64,000 nucleotides of DNA from the NCBI RefSeq assembly GCF_019263585.2, contig NZ_JADQDF010000001.1, positions 5,032,501 through 5,096,500 on the forward strand, read 5' to 3'. Made by a program: the position numbers and the translations under genes. Shown in pieces: positions 1 through 7,707 of the stretch. The first letter of the stretch is position 1. The number at the start of each line of letters is the position of its first letter. Source of the DNA: Pseudonocardia oceani (GTDB lineage: Bacteria; Actinomycetota; Actinomycetes; Mycobacteriales; Pseudonocardiaceae). The notes below the pieces were generated by a model, which worked only from the letters and a program-made list of their open reading frames with translations, did no database searches and had not been told where the DNA came from.

Positions 1-37
1 CGACCGAGCCGATGCCCTGCCAGCGCGTGGTCCTCAT
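1..37 (-). CDS. 5' end of a gene downstream in the ABC-transporter operon (partial)
   Basis: An ATG at 37-35 overlaps the TGA of the upstream ATPase gene in an ATGA arrangement, the same coupling used elsewhere in this operon. Twelve codons (M R T T R W Q G I G S V) are readable before the window ends. Nothing about function can be read from so short a piece. The coupling suggests it is co-transcribed with the peptide-type importer, where an associated hydrolase or a further transport gene is common. The call rests only on the overlap and the open frame. Confidence 0.35.
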   Translation of the reverse strand, partial: MRTTRWQGIGSV

Positions 38-1086
38 GCCGGCACCCCCGCGCGGCCGCGGCCCAGCGTCCGGACCGACGCGCCCGCCAGGCCGGGGCCC
101 GACGTGTGCAGGTGGCACGACACCGAGCCGGAGCCCAGCGCCCGCGTCGGCACCGGCACCTCGGTGCGGCAGACGTCCATGACGTAGGGGCAGCGGGTGT
201 GGAACCGGCAGCCCGGCGGCACGCGCGACGGGTCGGGCGGGTCGCCGGCCAGCACGATCCGCTCGCGTTCGCGCTGCGCGCGCGGCGAGGGCACCGGCAC
301 GGCCGAGAGCAGCGCCTCGGTGTAGGGGTGCGCCGGGGAGTCGAAGACGCGGGCGGCGTCGCCGTGCTCGACGATCTGCCCCAGGTACATCACCGCGACC
401 CGGTCGGAGATGTGGCGGACGACCGACAGGTCGTGGGCGATGAACAGGTAGGTGAGCCCGATGGCCGCCGACAGCTCCTCCAGCAGCCCGATCACCTGGT
501 TCTGGGTGGAGACGTCCAGCGCGCTGACGGCCTCGTCGAGCACCAGGATCCTCGGGTCGGCGGCGATGGCCCGGGCGATGGTCAGGCGCTGGCGCTGCCC
601 GCCGGAGAACTCGTGCGGGTAGCGCATCATGTACTCGGGCGGCAGCCCGACCCGGTGCAGCAGCTCGGCCACCCGCTCGGCCTTCTCCCGGCGCGACAGG
701 TCGAGGTGCACGTCCAGCGGCTCGCCCACCGACTCCCGGATCAGCATCGACGGGTCCAGCGACGAGTACGGGTCCTGGAAGACCATCTGGATGTCGCGCC
801 GGGCCGCGCGCAGCTGCCGCGGCGGCAGGCCGAGCAGCTCGCGCCCGTCCAGGCGCACCGACCCGGAGGTGGGCTCGACGAGCCGCATCAGCCCGCGCGC
901 GGTCGTCGACTTCCCGCAGCCGCTCTCCCCGACGAGCCCGACCGTCTCTCCCGCGTGCAGCTGGAAGCTGACGCCGTCGACGGCCCGCACGGGCGGGGGA
1001 GCGGGCCGGAACAGCCTCCGGCGGGAGGGGAACCCGACGACGAGGTCCTCGACGTCGAGCAGCGGAACGGTCGGCGACGCGGTCAC
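34..1086 (-). CDS. Peptide/nickel-type ABC transporter ATPase, DppF/OppF-like
   Basis: ATP-hydrolysing subunit of a Dpp/Opp-family importer, acting on the cytoplasmic face with the second ATPase just upstream. About 350 aa. Walker A is GESGCGKST (about residues 53-61), the signature is FSGGQRQR, and Walker B ends ILVLDEA followed by the D-loop. The C-terminal oligopeptide-transporter extension with its spaced cysteines (GCRFHTRCPY...C) is present; this region binds an Fe-S cluster in some family members. The GTG start at 1086 was chosen because it overlaps the preceding stop codon as GTGA; an upstream in-frame start would run deep into the neighbouring gene. It is the last complete gene of the four-gene operon. 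The substrate cannot be told from the ATPase. Confidence 0.9.
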   Translation of the reverse strand: MTASPTVPLLDVEDLVVGFPSRRRLFRPAPPPVRAVDGVSFQLHAGETVGLVGESGCGKSTTARGLMRLVEPTSGSVRLDGRELLGLPPRQLRAARRDIQMVFQDPYSSLDPSMLIRESVGEPLDVHLDLSRREKAERVAELLHRVGLPPEYMMRYPHEFSGGQRQRLTIARAIAADPRILVLDEAVSALDVSTQNQVIGLLEELSAAIGLTYLFIAHDLSVVRHISDRVAVMYLGQIVEHGDAARVFDSPAHPYTEALLSAVPVPSPRAQRERERIVLAGDPPDPSRVPPGCRFHTRCPYVMDVCRTEVPVPTRALGSGSVSCHLHTSGPGLAGASVRTLGRGRAGVPA

Positions 1087-2093
1087 GCGGTACCTCGCAG
1101 GGTCAGCTCGCGGTGCCGCAGGCACCGCACGGGGCGGTCGGGGTCGGGGCGTTCGAGGACCGGTGAGCCGCCGGTGCGGCACTCCGCCTGCGCGTACCGG
1201 CAGCGCGGGTGGAACCGGCAGCCCTCGGGCATGCCGCCGACGCGGGGCGGCGAGCCGGGGATGCTCTCCAGCGCCGCCGCCGGCTGGTCCATCCGCGGCA
1301 TCGCGGCCAGCAGCCCCTCCATGTAGGGATGGCGGGGGTGCTCGAACAGGTCGTCGACCGGGGCGCCCTCCACGATCTGCCCGGCGTACATGACGAGCAC
1401 GCGGTCGCAGACGTCGGCGACGACGCCCAGGTCGTGGGTGATGACGATGACCGACATGCCGTGCTCGCGCTGGATCTCCCGCAGCAGCTCGAGGATCTGG
1501 GCCTGCACGGTGACGTCGAGCGCGGTCGTCGGCTCGTCGGCGATGATCACGTCGGGGTTGCAGGCGAGCGCGATCGCGATCATCACGCGCTGCCGCATCC
1601 CGCCCGAGAACTCGAAGGGGTACTGGCGGGCCCGCCGGCCCGGGTCGGGCACCCCGACCCGCTCGAGCAGCGCGACCGCGCGGGCCCAGGACGCCTTCCG
1701 CGACAGGCCCTCGTGCCGGCGCAGCACCTCGGCGATCTGGTCGCCGACCGTGAACGCCGGGTTCAGGCTCGTCATCGGCTCCTGGAAGATCATCGCGATG
1801 TTCGGCCCGCGGACGTCGGACATCTGCTTCGGGGTGAGCCCGGTGAGGTCGTGGTCGAGCACCCGGAGCGTGGTGGCGCGGACGCGGGTCTGCCGCGGCG
1901 GCATCAGGCCGGCGATCGACAGGCAGGTCACACTCTTGCCCGAGCCGGACTCGCCGACGATGCCGAGCGTCTCGCCGCGGGCGACGGCGAAGCTCACGCC
2001 GTCGACGACGGTGGCCCAGCCGTGCTCGGTGAGCACCTCGACGACGAGGTCCTCGACCTCCAGGGTGACCGGGGGGATGAGCGTCGACGTCAT
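1083..2093 (-). CDS. Peptide/nickel-type ABC transporter ATPase, DppD/OppD-like
   Basis: First of two ATPases of the importer, about 336 aa. Walker A is GESGSGKSV, the signature FSGGMRQR, and Walker B DVIIADEPTTALD. The C-terminal cysteine region (GCRFHPRCRYAQAEC) is typical of the oligopeptide/dipeptide subclass. I chose the ATG at 2093 because AGGAGG lies five bases upstream. A GTG at 2114 overlaps the permease stop as GTGA and is the alternative start, adding seven residues. The gene sits between the DppC-like permease and the second ATPase, so the two NBDs probably form the usual heterodimer. Confidence 0.9.
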   Translation of the reverse strand: MTSTLIPPVTLEVEDLVVEVLTEHGWATVVDGVSFAVARGETLGIVGESGSGKSVTCLSIAGLMPPRQTRVRATTLRVLDHDLTGLTPKQMSDVRGPNIAMIFQEPMTSLNPAFTVGDQIAEVLRRHEGLSRKASWARAVALLERVGVPDPGRRARQYPFEFSGGMRQRVMIAIALACNPDVIIADEPTTALDVTVQAQILELLREIQREHGMSVIVITHDLGVVADVCDRVLVMYAGQIVEGAPVDDLFEHPRHPYMEGLLAAMPRMDQPAAALESIPGSPPRVGGMPEGCRFHPRCRYAQAECRTGGSPVLERPDPDRPVRCLRHRELTLRGTA

Positions 2094-2110
2094 GGGAGCC
2101 TCCTGGGCCG

Positions 2111-3022
2111 TCACGACTCGGTCCGTTCCTCGCGGCCCAGCGCGTCGCGCAGGCCGTCGCCGAGGGTCACGAAGGTGAACACGGTCAGCGCGATGAGCAC
2201 CCCGGGGAAGATCCCCAGCCACGGCGAGCGGCCGTAGTAGAGGAAGCCCTCGCGGATCATGGAGCCCCAGCTCGCGTCGGGCGGCTGGACGCCGAGCCCG
2301 AGGAAGCTCAGGCCGGCCTCAGAGAGCATCGCGTAGCCCGCCGTGACGGCGATCGCGACGGTCAGCGGGGACAGCGTGTTGGGCAGGATGTGCCGGACGA
2401 TGATCATTAAGGTCGGCGTGCCGATGCTGCGCGAGGCCTCGACGTAGGTCTCCTCCTTGAGCCCGATCACGACCCCGCGCACCAGGCGCAGGAACCGCGG
2501 GGCCATCAGCAGGCCGACGGCGAGCATCGCGTTGCGCAGGCTCGGGCCGAGCACCGCGACCAGCGCGATCGCGAGCAGCAGCGGCGGGAAGCTCATCGCG
2601 GCGTCGTTGAGGCGCATGACGAACCCGTCGAACCGGCCGCCGACGTAGCCGGTGAGGAAGCCCAGCGGCACGCCGATGGCCATGGCCACGGCCAGCGCCA
2701 GGCAGATCGCCAGCAGCGAGACGCGGGTGCCGACGATCAGGCGCGAGAGGATGTCGCGGCCGAGCTGGTCGGTGCCCAGCAGGTGCCCCGGCGAGAACGG
2801 GTCGAGCAGCACCCCGCGCAGGTTCTGCGCGTTCGGGTCGGCGGGGGTGATGAAGGGGCCGAACAGGGCGACGAGCGCGAGGAGCGCGAGCACGCCCAGC
2901 GCGGTCATGGCCGCGCGGTTGCGGCCGACGCGGCGGCGGAAGTCCGCCCAGACGCCGCCGCCGTGGGCGACCATCTCCGGGGTCGGGCCGGAGGTCGTGA
3001 GGGGGGTCCGGGGATCGGTCAT
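2111..3022 (-). CDS. Peptide/nickel-type ABC transporter permease, DppC-like
   Basis: Inner-membrane permease of about 303 aa. It has the DppC layout: a cytoplasmic N-terminus, a first membrane helix (about 40-60), a long extracellular loop containing HLLGTDQLGRDILSR, then the BPD_transp_1 core with several helices. The EAA-type coupling loop is seen around EASRSIGTPTLMII. The ATG at 3022 overlaps the stop of the preceding permease gene as ATGA, indicating translational coupling. It pairs with the DppB-like permease upstream to form the channel. Confidence 0.9.
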   Translation of the reverse strand: MTDPRTPLTTSGPTPEMVAHGGGVWADFRRRVGRNRAAMTALGVLALLALVALFGPFITPADPNAQNLRGVLLDPFSPGHLLGTDQLGRDILSRLIVGTRVSLLAICLALAVAMAIGVPLGFLTGYVGGRFDGFVMRLNDAAMSFPPLLLAIALVAVLGPSLRNAMLAVGLLMAPRFLRLVRGVVIGLKEETYVEASRSIGTPTLMIIVRHILPNTLSPLTVAIAVTAGYAMLSEAGLSFLGLGVQPPDASWGSMIREGFLYYGRSPWLGIFPGVLIALTVFTFVTLGDGLRDALGREERTES

Positions 3023-3963
3023 CGGGGCCGCACCTTCGGGTTCAGGTAGCCGTACGCGAGGTCGACGAGCAGGTTGGAGACCACCGCCACCAGCACGGCG
3101 ACGAGCACGATCCCCTGGATCACCGGGACGTCCCGGGTGGTCACGGCGTTGATCGCCACCTGGCCGAGGCCCGGGACGCCGAACACCTGCTCGACGAGCA
3201 CGGCGCCGCCGAGCAGGGCGGTGATCTGCAGGCCGAGCACGGTCACCAGCGGCACGCTCGCGTTCTTCAGCACGTGCTTGCCGATGACCATCCGGCTGCG
3301 CAGGCCCTTGGCGCGGGCCGTGCGCACGTAGTCCTGCTGCAGCACCCCGATGATCGAGCCGCGCAGCTGGCGGGTGCTCTCGGCGGCGCCGGCGATGCCC
3401 AGTGTCAGCGCCGGCAGCAGGATGTGCGCCAGCCACAGCCCCGGGTCCTCCGAGATCGGCACGTACCCGGTGGCGGGCAGCCAGCCCAGCGCCAGGCTGA
3501 ACACGAGCACGAACACCAGGCCGAGCCAGAACGACGGGAGCGCGATCCCCAGCGACGAGCCGGCGGTCGCCACCCGGTCGATCCACGTCCCGCGGCGCAG
3601 GGCCGAGAGGATGGCGACGGGCACCGCGATCGCCAGCGAGATCAGCAGCGCCGTCGACGCCAGCGCGATCGTGACGGGCAGCCCGTCGGCGATGGAGGTG
3701 GCCACCGGGCGGCTGGTGAACAGCGACGTGCCCAGGTCACCGGACAGGGCGCCGGTGACCCAGTCCCAGTACTGCACGATCGTGGGCCGGTCCAGGCCGA
3801 GGCGCTCGCGCACCGCGGCCACCTGCTCGACCGTGGCGTCCGGGCCGGCGATCGTCACCGCCGGGTCGCCCGGGATGAGCAGCACGAGCCCGAACACGAC
3901 GAACGTGACCAGGACCAGTACCGGGACCGTGGTCAGCACGCGGAGGGCGAAGAACTTCAGCAC
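3019..3963 (-). CDS. Peptide/nickel-type ABC transporter permease, DppB-like
   Basis: Inner-membrane permease of about 314 aa, first gene of the operon within the window. The N-terminus has the classic DppB helix and loop (F-x-L-R-V-L-T-T-V-P then LLIPGDPA), and the loop with RERLGLDRP is diagnostic. The coupling loop is YVRTARAKGLRSRMV. The start is GTG at 3963 with AGGAGG ten bases upstream. No solute-binding protein gene follows or precedes within the window. It may be encoded elsewhere, so the substrate stays open (peptide, nickel or another small solute). Confidence 0.9.
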   Translation of the reverse strand: MLKFFALRVLTTVPVLVLVTFVVFGLVLLIPGDPAVTIAGPDATVEQVAAVRERLGLDRPTIVQYWDWVTGALSGDLGTSLFTSRPVATSIADGLPVTIALASTALLISLAIAVPVAILSALRRGTWIDRVATAGSSLGIALPSFWLGLVFVLVFSLALGWLPATGYVPISEDPGLWLAHILLPALTLGIAGAAESTRQLRGSIIGVLQQDYVRTARAKGLRSRMVIGKHVLKNASVPLVTVLGLQITALLGGAVLVEQVFGVPGLGQVAINAVTTRDVPVIQGIVLVAVLVAVVSNLLVDLAYGYLNPKVRPR

Positions 3964-4311
3964 CGTGGGTCAACCTCCTCGTCGGCGTCGACGGGTGTTT
4001 TTCGACAGGCGACCGCAGACCGCGCGTGGCAGTCTGGGAATCGGTCGGGAATGGTGGTCGCCGGCATTTCTCGGCGGGGGGCGCGGTGGCGCCGGACACG
4101 GACGCTAAGCCGAGAGTGGTGCACGTCGCAATGGCCCGGATGCGAATTCCCGGCGAGACTGCCCCGGTGTGTGGAGACGTCCACACCGGCGTTCCGTGAA
4201 GTGTGCGCCGTCCCGTTGTCGGGGCTCGACGGACCGGCTGACGATTGCTGCGTCGACGGTGTGGACGACGCCCGACACCGGGAGTCCACCGGTTCCGAGG
4301 ATGGTGCAGCG
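3964..4311. other. Divergent intergenic region between importer operon and monooxygenase operon
   Basis: This 348-base stretch separates two divergently transcribed operons and must hold both promoters. I see no convincing gene in it. It contains one strong inverted repeat (4169-4186), a separate half-copy of its arm (GTGTGGA, near 4258), and a T-run next to the permease start (about 3998-4002). No canonical -35/-10 pair stands out. Confidence 0.5.
4169..4186. promoter_or_regulatory. Inverted repeat, candidate operator GTGTGGA-N4-TCCACAC
   Basis: A perfect 7-bp inverted repeat with a 4-base centre lies about 130 bases before the luciferase-like monooxygenase gene. It has no following T-run, so an operator is likelier than a terminator. 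A third copy of the arm, GTGTGGA, occurs near 4258. Its size and symmetry fit a dimeric repressor such as a TetR or GntR protein; no such regulator is encoded next to it. Confidence 0.45.
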
Positions 4312-5571
4312 ATGAAGTTCCACTGGTTCGCGGAGGTCACCTACGACGGCCTGCCGGACGCGTTCCCGGCTCCGGGCCAGGGCGCCTGGGTGGACAGCCC
4401 GATCGGGCTGGCCGACCCGCGCCGCGTGGGGGAGAACTACCGCATGTTCGTGCGGCTGATGCAGCAGGCCGATCGCGACGGCTTCGACGGGCTCGCCGTG
4501 AACGAGCACCACCAGACGCCGTTCGCGATGACGCCGTCACCGAACCTGCTGGCCGCGAGCGTGGCCGGCTCCACCGAGCACGCCGCGATCCTGGTGATCG
4601 GCGACTCGCTCGCCCTCTACAACCCGCCGACGCGCGTGGCAGAGGAGCTCGCCTACCTCGACTGCCTGTCCGACGGCCGGGTCATCGCGGGCTTCGTCTT
4701 CGGCACGCCGATGGACTCCGCCTTCGCCTACGCCCGGCCCCCGATCGAGCTGCGGGAGCGCTTCCACGAGGCGCGCGAACTGGTGCTGCGGGCGTGGCGG
4801 GAACCGGAGCCGTTCGCGTTCAACGGCAAGTACAACCAGCTCCGCTACGTCAACGTGTGGCCGCGCCCGGTGCAGGAGCGGCCGCCGATCTGGGTCCCCG
4901 GATCGGGCAGCGTGGAGACCTGGGAACTGGTCACCCGCGAGAACTACTGCTATGGCCACCTCTCTTTCTCCGGATTGAAGGCCGCGAAACCGTTGGTGGA
5001 CCGCTACTGGGACTACGTCGCTGCGAACGACGGCGACATGAATCCGCACCGGATGGCGTTCACGCAGCTGATCTGCGTCGCCGATTCCGACACCGAGGCG
5101 GAACGGCGCTACTCCGACGCGGTGAAGTACTTCCAGCGCGTCAAGGACCCGTCGATGCGGTTCGCGACGCCACCGGGCTACACCTCGCCCGCGTCGATGC
5201 GCGGGATGCTGGGCCGCACGGCGACGCCCGAGGCGCTGGAGGACAAGCGCCGGGCCGTGTCGGGCGAGATGAGCTTCTGGGAGTACGACGAGAAGGGCTA
5301 CATCATCGCCGGCACGCCCGACCGGGTCGCGCAGCGCGTGCGGGAGCTCGCCACCGAGCTGCGCGTCGGCCAGCTGATCGCCTCGCTGCACATGGGCGAC
5401 CTGCCCGAGGAGACGGCCGCGGAGAACACGCACCTGTTCGGCTCGAAGGTCATGCCGCAGCTGCGCGACCTGTGGGCCGACGAGCCCGACCACTGGACGC
5501 CGGCGGCGAGCCAGCGCCGTCCCGTGACCCCGACGACCGTGGGCGCCTCGGCGCTCGTGGGAGGCAGCTGA
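4312..5571 (+). CDS. Luciferase-like FMN-dependent monooxygenase (LLM family)
   Basis: Group C flavin monooxygenase of about 419 aa, expected to be a cytoplasmic TIM barrel that uses reduced FMN made by a partner reductase. Family features visible are the N-terminal strand MKFHWFAEVTYDG, the AVNEHHQTPFAM block (an active-site segment in many LLMs), the DCLSDGRVIAGFVFGTP strand-turn and the WVPGSGS segment. The start at 4312 follows a GAGG. It leads an operon whose third gene encodes an FMN reductase, the expected FMNH2 supplier. The substrate is unknown. The linked alpha/beta hydrolase suggests that the oxygenated product is an ester, lactone or similar hydrolysable compound. Confidence 0.85.
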   Translation: MKFHWFAEVTYDGLPDAFPAPGQGAWVDSPIGLADPRRVGENYRMFVRLMQQADRDGFDGLAVNEHHQTPFAMTPSPNLLAASVAGSTEHAAILVIGDSLALYNPPTRVAEELAYLDCLSDGRVIAGFVFGTPMDSAFAYARPPIELRERFHEARELVLRAWREPEPFAFNGKYNQLRYVNVWPRPVQERPPIWVPGSGSVETWELVTRENYCYGHLSFSGLKAAKPLVDRYWDYVAANDGDMNPHRMAFTQLICVADSDTEAERRYSDAVKYFQRVKDPSMRFATPPGYTSPASMRGMLGRTATPEALEDKRRAVSGEMSFWEYDEKGYIIAGTPDRVAQRVRELATELRVGQLIASLHMGDLPEETAAENTHLFGSKVMPQLRDLWADEPDHWTPAASQRRPVTPTTVGASALVGGS

Positions 5572-5573
5572 GA

Positions 5574-6422
5574 ATGGCCACCGCAACCGTCAACGGCACC
5601 GCGCTGCACCACGACGTCCGGGGCGAGGGCCCGCCGCTGCTTCTCGTGTCCGGGCTCGGGGCGAGCTCCTCGGCGTGGGCCGCCGTGGTGCCCCGGCTCG
5701 TCGCCGACCACACGGTGATCACCGTGGACAACCGCGGCACCGGCCGCAGCGCGGTGCCGTCCGGCCCGTACGCGATCGACGACCTCGCCGACGACACGGC
5801 CGCCCTGCTCGAGCACCTCGGCCTCGGCCCGGTCGCGGCCGTCGGGTGGTCGCTGGGCGGATCGGTCCTGCAGTCGATGCTGATCCGCCACGGGCACCAC
5901 CTGCGCCGTGCGGTCCTGCTCAACGCGTTCCCGTCGTACACGCCCGTGCAGGACGCCTGGCTCGACTGCGGCCTCGCGCTGCGCCGGGCCGGGGTCGACC
6001 CGGTGGCGATCGCGCTGACCGGCATGCCCTGGGGCTTCACCGGCCGGATGCTCGCCGACCACGACGCCGCCGCGGCGCAGGCCGAGCTCCTGCGGCAGGA
6101 TCCGCACCCGACCACCCTGGCCGGGTTCGAGGCCCAGGCCGCGGGCCTGCGGGTGTACGACTCGCGCCCCGGGCTCCCGGGCGCCACCACGCCGACGCTG
6201 GTGCTCGCCGGCGCCGAGGACGTGCTCACCCCGGTGGCGCAGTCGGTCGAGATGGCCGCGCTGCTCCCGAACGCCGTGCTGCAGGTGCTGCCGCGCGGCG
6301 GGCACGGGATGGTCGTCGAGTACCCCGACGACACGCTCGCCGCGATCACGGCGTTCCTCGACCGGCCCGAGCAGGCCGACGCGGTCGGCCCGTTCGCCGC
6401 GGTGGCGGGAGCGGGGTCGTGA
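5574..6422 (+). CDS. Alpha/beta-hydrolase fold protein
   Basis: Cytoplasmic hydrolase of about 282 aa with a full catalytic triad: the nucleophile elbow GWSLGGS (Ser near residue 94), an acid in AGAEDVLTP, and His in GGHG near the C-terminus. The oxyanion-hole strand LLLVSGLGASSSAW and the DNRGTGRS motif are typical of the enol-lactonase/carboxylesterase-like group. It begins two bases after the monooxygenase stop and ends overlapping the next start, so it is translated as part of the operon. A lactone or ester formed by the monooxygenase is a plausible substrate, by context only. Confidence 0.88.
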   Translation: MATATVNGTALHHDVRGEGPPLLLVSGLGASSSAWAAVVPRLVADHTVITVDNRGTGRSAVPSGPYAIDDLADDTAALLEHLGLGPVAAVGWSLGGSVLQSMLIRHGHHLRRAVLLNAFPSYTPVQDAWLDCGLALRRAGVDPVAIALTGMPWGFTGRMLADHDAAAAQAELLRQDPHPTTLAGFEAQAAGLRVYDSRPGLPGATTPTLVLAGAEDVLTPVAQSVEMAALLPNAVLQVLPRGGHGMVVEYPDDTLAAITAFLDRPEQADAVGPFAAVAGAGS

Positions 6423-7030
6423 ACCGCCCGCTGCACGTCGTCGGCATCGGCGGCACCGTGCGCACCGGCTCGTCGAGCGAGCAGGCCCTGCGGATCGCGC
6501 TGGCCCGCGCCGAGGCGGCGGGGGCCACCACGCGCCTGTTCGCCGGCGCCGAGCTGGCCCGGCTGCCGATGTACGCCCCGGAGGCGGGCGACGGCGGGCC
6601 GGTGGCCGCGGACCTGGTGGAGCACCTGCGCCGGGCCGACGGCGTCATCGTCGCCTCGCCGGGCTACCACGGCTCCATCTCCGGCCTGGTGAAGAACGCA
6701 CTGGACTACACCGAGGACATGCGCGGGGACGGCCTGCCCTACCTGGCCGACCGGTCCGTCGGGCTGATCGTCACCGCCTACGGCTGGCAGGCCGCGGTCA
6801 CCACGCTGACCGCGCTGCGGGCGATCGTGCACGCGCTGCGCGGGTGGGTCACGCCCTACGGGGCGGCGGTGAACTCGCTGCAGACGCGCTTCGTCGACGG
6901 GGCGTGCGCCGAGCAGCAGGTGCTCGACCAGCTCCACACCGTCGCCGACGAGGTCGTCCGCTTCGCCGACCTGGTCACCGAGCGGCGCCGCGGCGTGCTG
7001 TCGGGCGCGCAGCCGGGGGAGGGGTCGTGA
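6419..7030 (+). CDS. NAD(P)H-dependent FMN reductase
   Basis: Flavodoxin-fold reductase of about 203 aa. The N-terminal GIGGTVRTGSSSEQAL loop binds FMN phosphate, and the SPGYHGSISGLVKNALDY motif is the classic NADPH-dependent FMN reductase (SsuE/ArsH-type) signature. It probably supplies FMNH2 to the luciferase-like monooxygenase two genes upstream. The GTG start overlaps the previous stop as GTGA, and its own stop overlaps the next GTG in the same way. Confidence 0.9.
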   Translation: MNRPLHVVGIGGTVRTGSSSEQALRIALARAEAAGATTRLFAGAELARLPMYAPEAGDGGPVAADLVEHLRRADGVIVASPGYHGSISGLVKNALDYTEDMRGDGLPYLADRSVGLIVTAYGWQAAVTTLTALRAIVHALRGWVTPYGAAVNSLQTRFVDGACAEQQVLDQLHTVADEVVRFADLVTERRRGVLSGAQPGEGS

Positions 7031-7704
7031 GCGGCGGGCCCGACGCCGCCGCGGCCGCGCTCGCCGCGGCGCGCCCGGTCGTGCTGGTCGACGACCTGGC
7101 GCCCGACGCGCCCGTGACCGGTGCGCTCGTCGTGCCCGGCGCGGACGTCGACGCCACCACGATGGCGCTGCTCGTCCGGGAGACCAGCGGCGTCGTCGTC
7201 GTCGCGGTCACCGCCGAGCGGCTCGACCTGCTGCGCATCCCGGCGCAGGCGGGCGGGCGCCCCGACCCCGGGCGCCCGGCGTTCGCGGTGTCGGTGGACC
7301 TGCGCGCCGGCGTCACCACCGGCATCTCGGCGCACGACCGCGCCGCCACGGTCCGCGCGCTCGCCGACCCGGCGACCCGTGCGCAGGACCTCACCCTGCC
7401 CGGGCACGTGCTGCCCGTGCGGGTCCGCGACGGCGGCGTGCTGTCGCGCCCGCGCGTCGAGGAGGCCGCGGTGGACCTGTGCCGGGCCGCGGGCCTGTCC
7501 CCGGTCGCCGCGCTGGCCACCGTCGTCGACGAGCACGGCGAGCCGAGGGGCCCGGACGCGCTGGAGCGGTTCGCCGACCATCACGGCCTGGTGCTCGTGT
7601 GCGTGTCGGAGGTCCTCGCGCGGCGCCGCGCGGAGCTCGCTCACGTCCTGCACGACCTCGGCATGGGCCGGGCGGTCCTCGTCACCGACGCGCTGGCCGG
7701 CTGA
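7027..7704 (+). CDS. RibB-fold protein (3,4-dihydroxy-2-butanone-4-phosphate synthase-like) lacking catalytic residues
   Basis: About 225 aa, aligning end to end with RibB, which makes the four-carbon precursor of riboflavin. Conserved scaffold parts remain: the TTGISAHDRA block, GHVLPVR, GGVLSR and a C-terminal VSEVLARR segment. The catalytic parts are gone. The acidic DDEDRENEGD loop is replaced by VDDLAPDAPVTGA, the metal-ligand GGHTEA by PRVEEA, and the CEL/CEI strand by ALATVV. As a RibB it should be inactive, so a regulatory, flavin-binding or new catalytic role is possible. It is embedded by GTGA overlap behind the FMN reductase, recalling the ribB homologue luxH in Vibrio lux operons. 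Confidence 0.75.
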   Translation: MSGGPDAAAAALAAARPVVLVDDLAPDAPVTGALVVPGADVDATTMALLVRETSGVVVVAVTAERLDLLRIPAQAGGRPDPGRPAFAVSVDLRAGVTTGISAHDRAATVRALADPATRAQDLTLPGHVLPVRVRDGGVLSRPRVEEAAVDLCRAAGLSPVAALATVVDEHGEPRGPDALERFADHHGLVLVCVSEVLARRRAELAHVLHDLGMGRAVLVTDALAG

Positions 7705-7707
7705 GCG

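Noticed and set aside
6965..7030. Possible FMN riboswitch before the RibB-like gene
   Set aside because: The gene overlaps the preceding gene by four bases, so there is no leader to hold one, and no RFN-like elements are visible.
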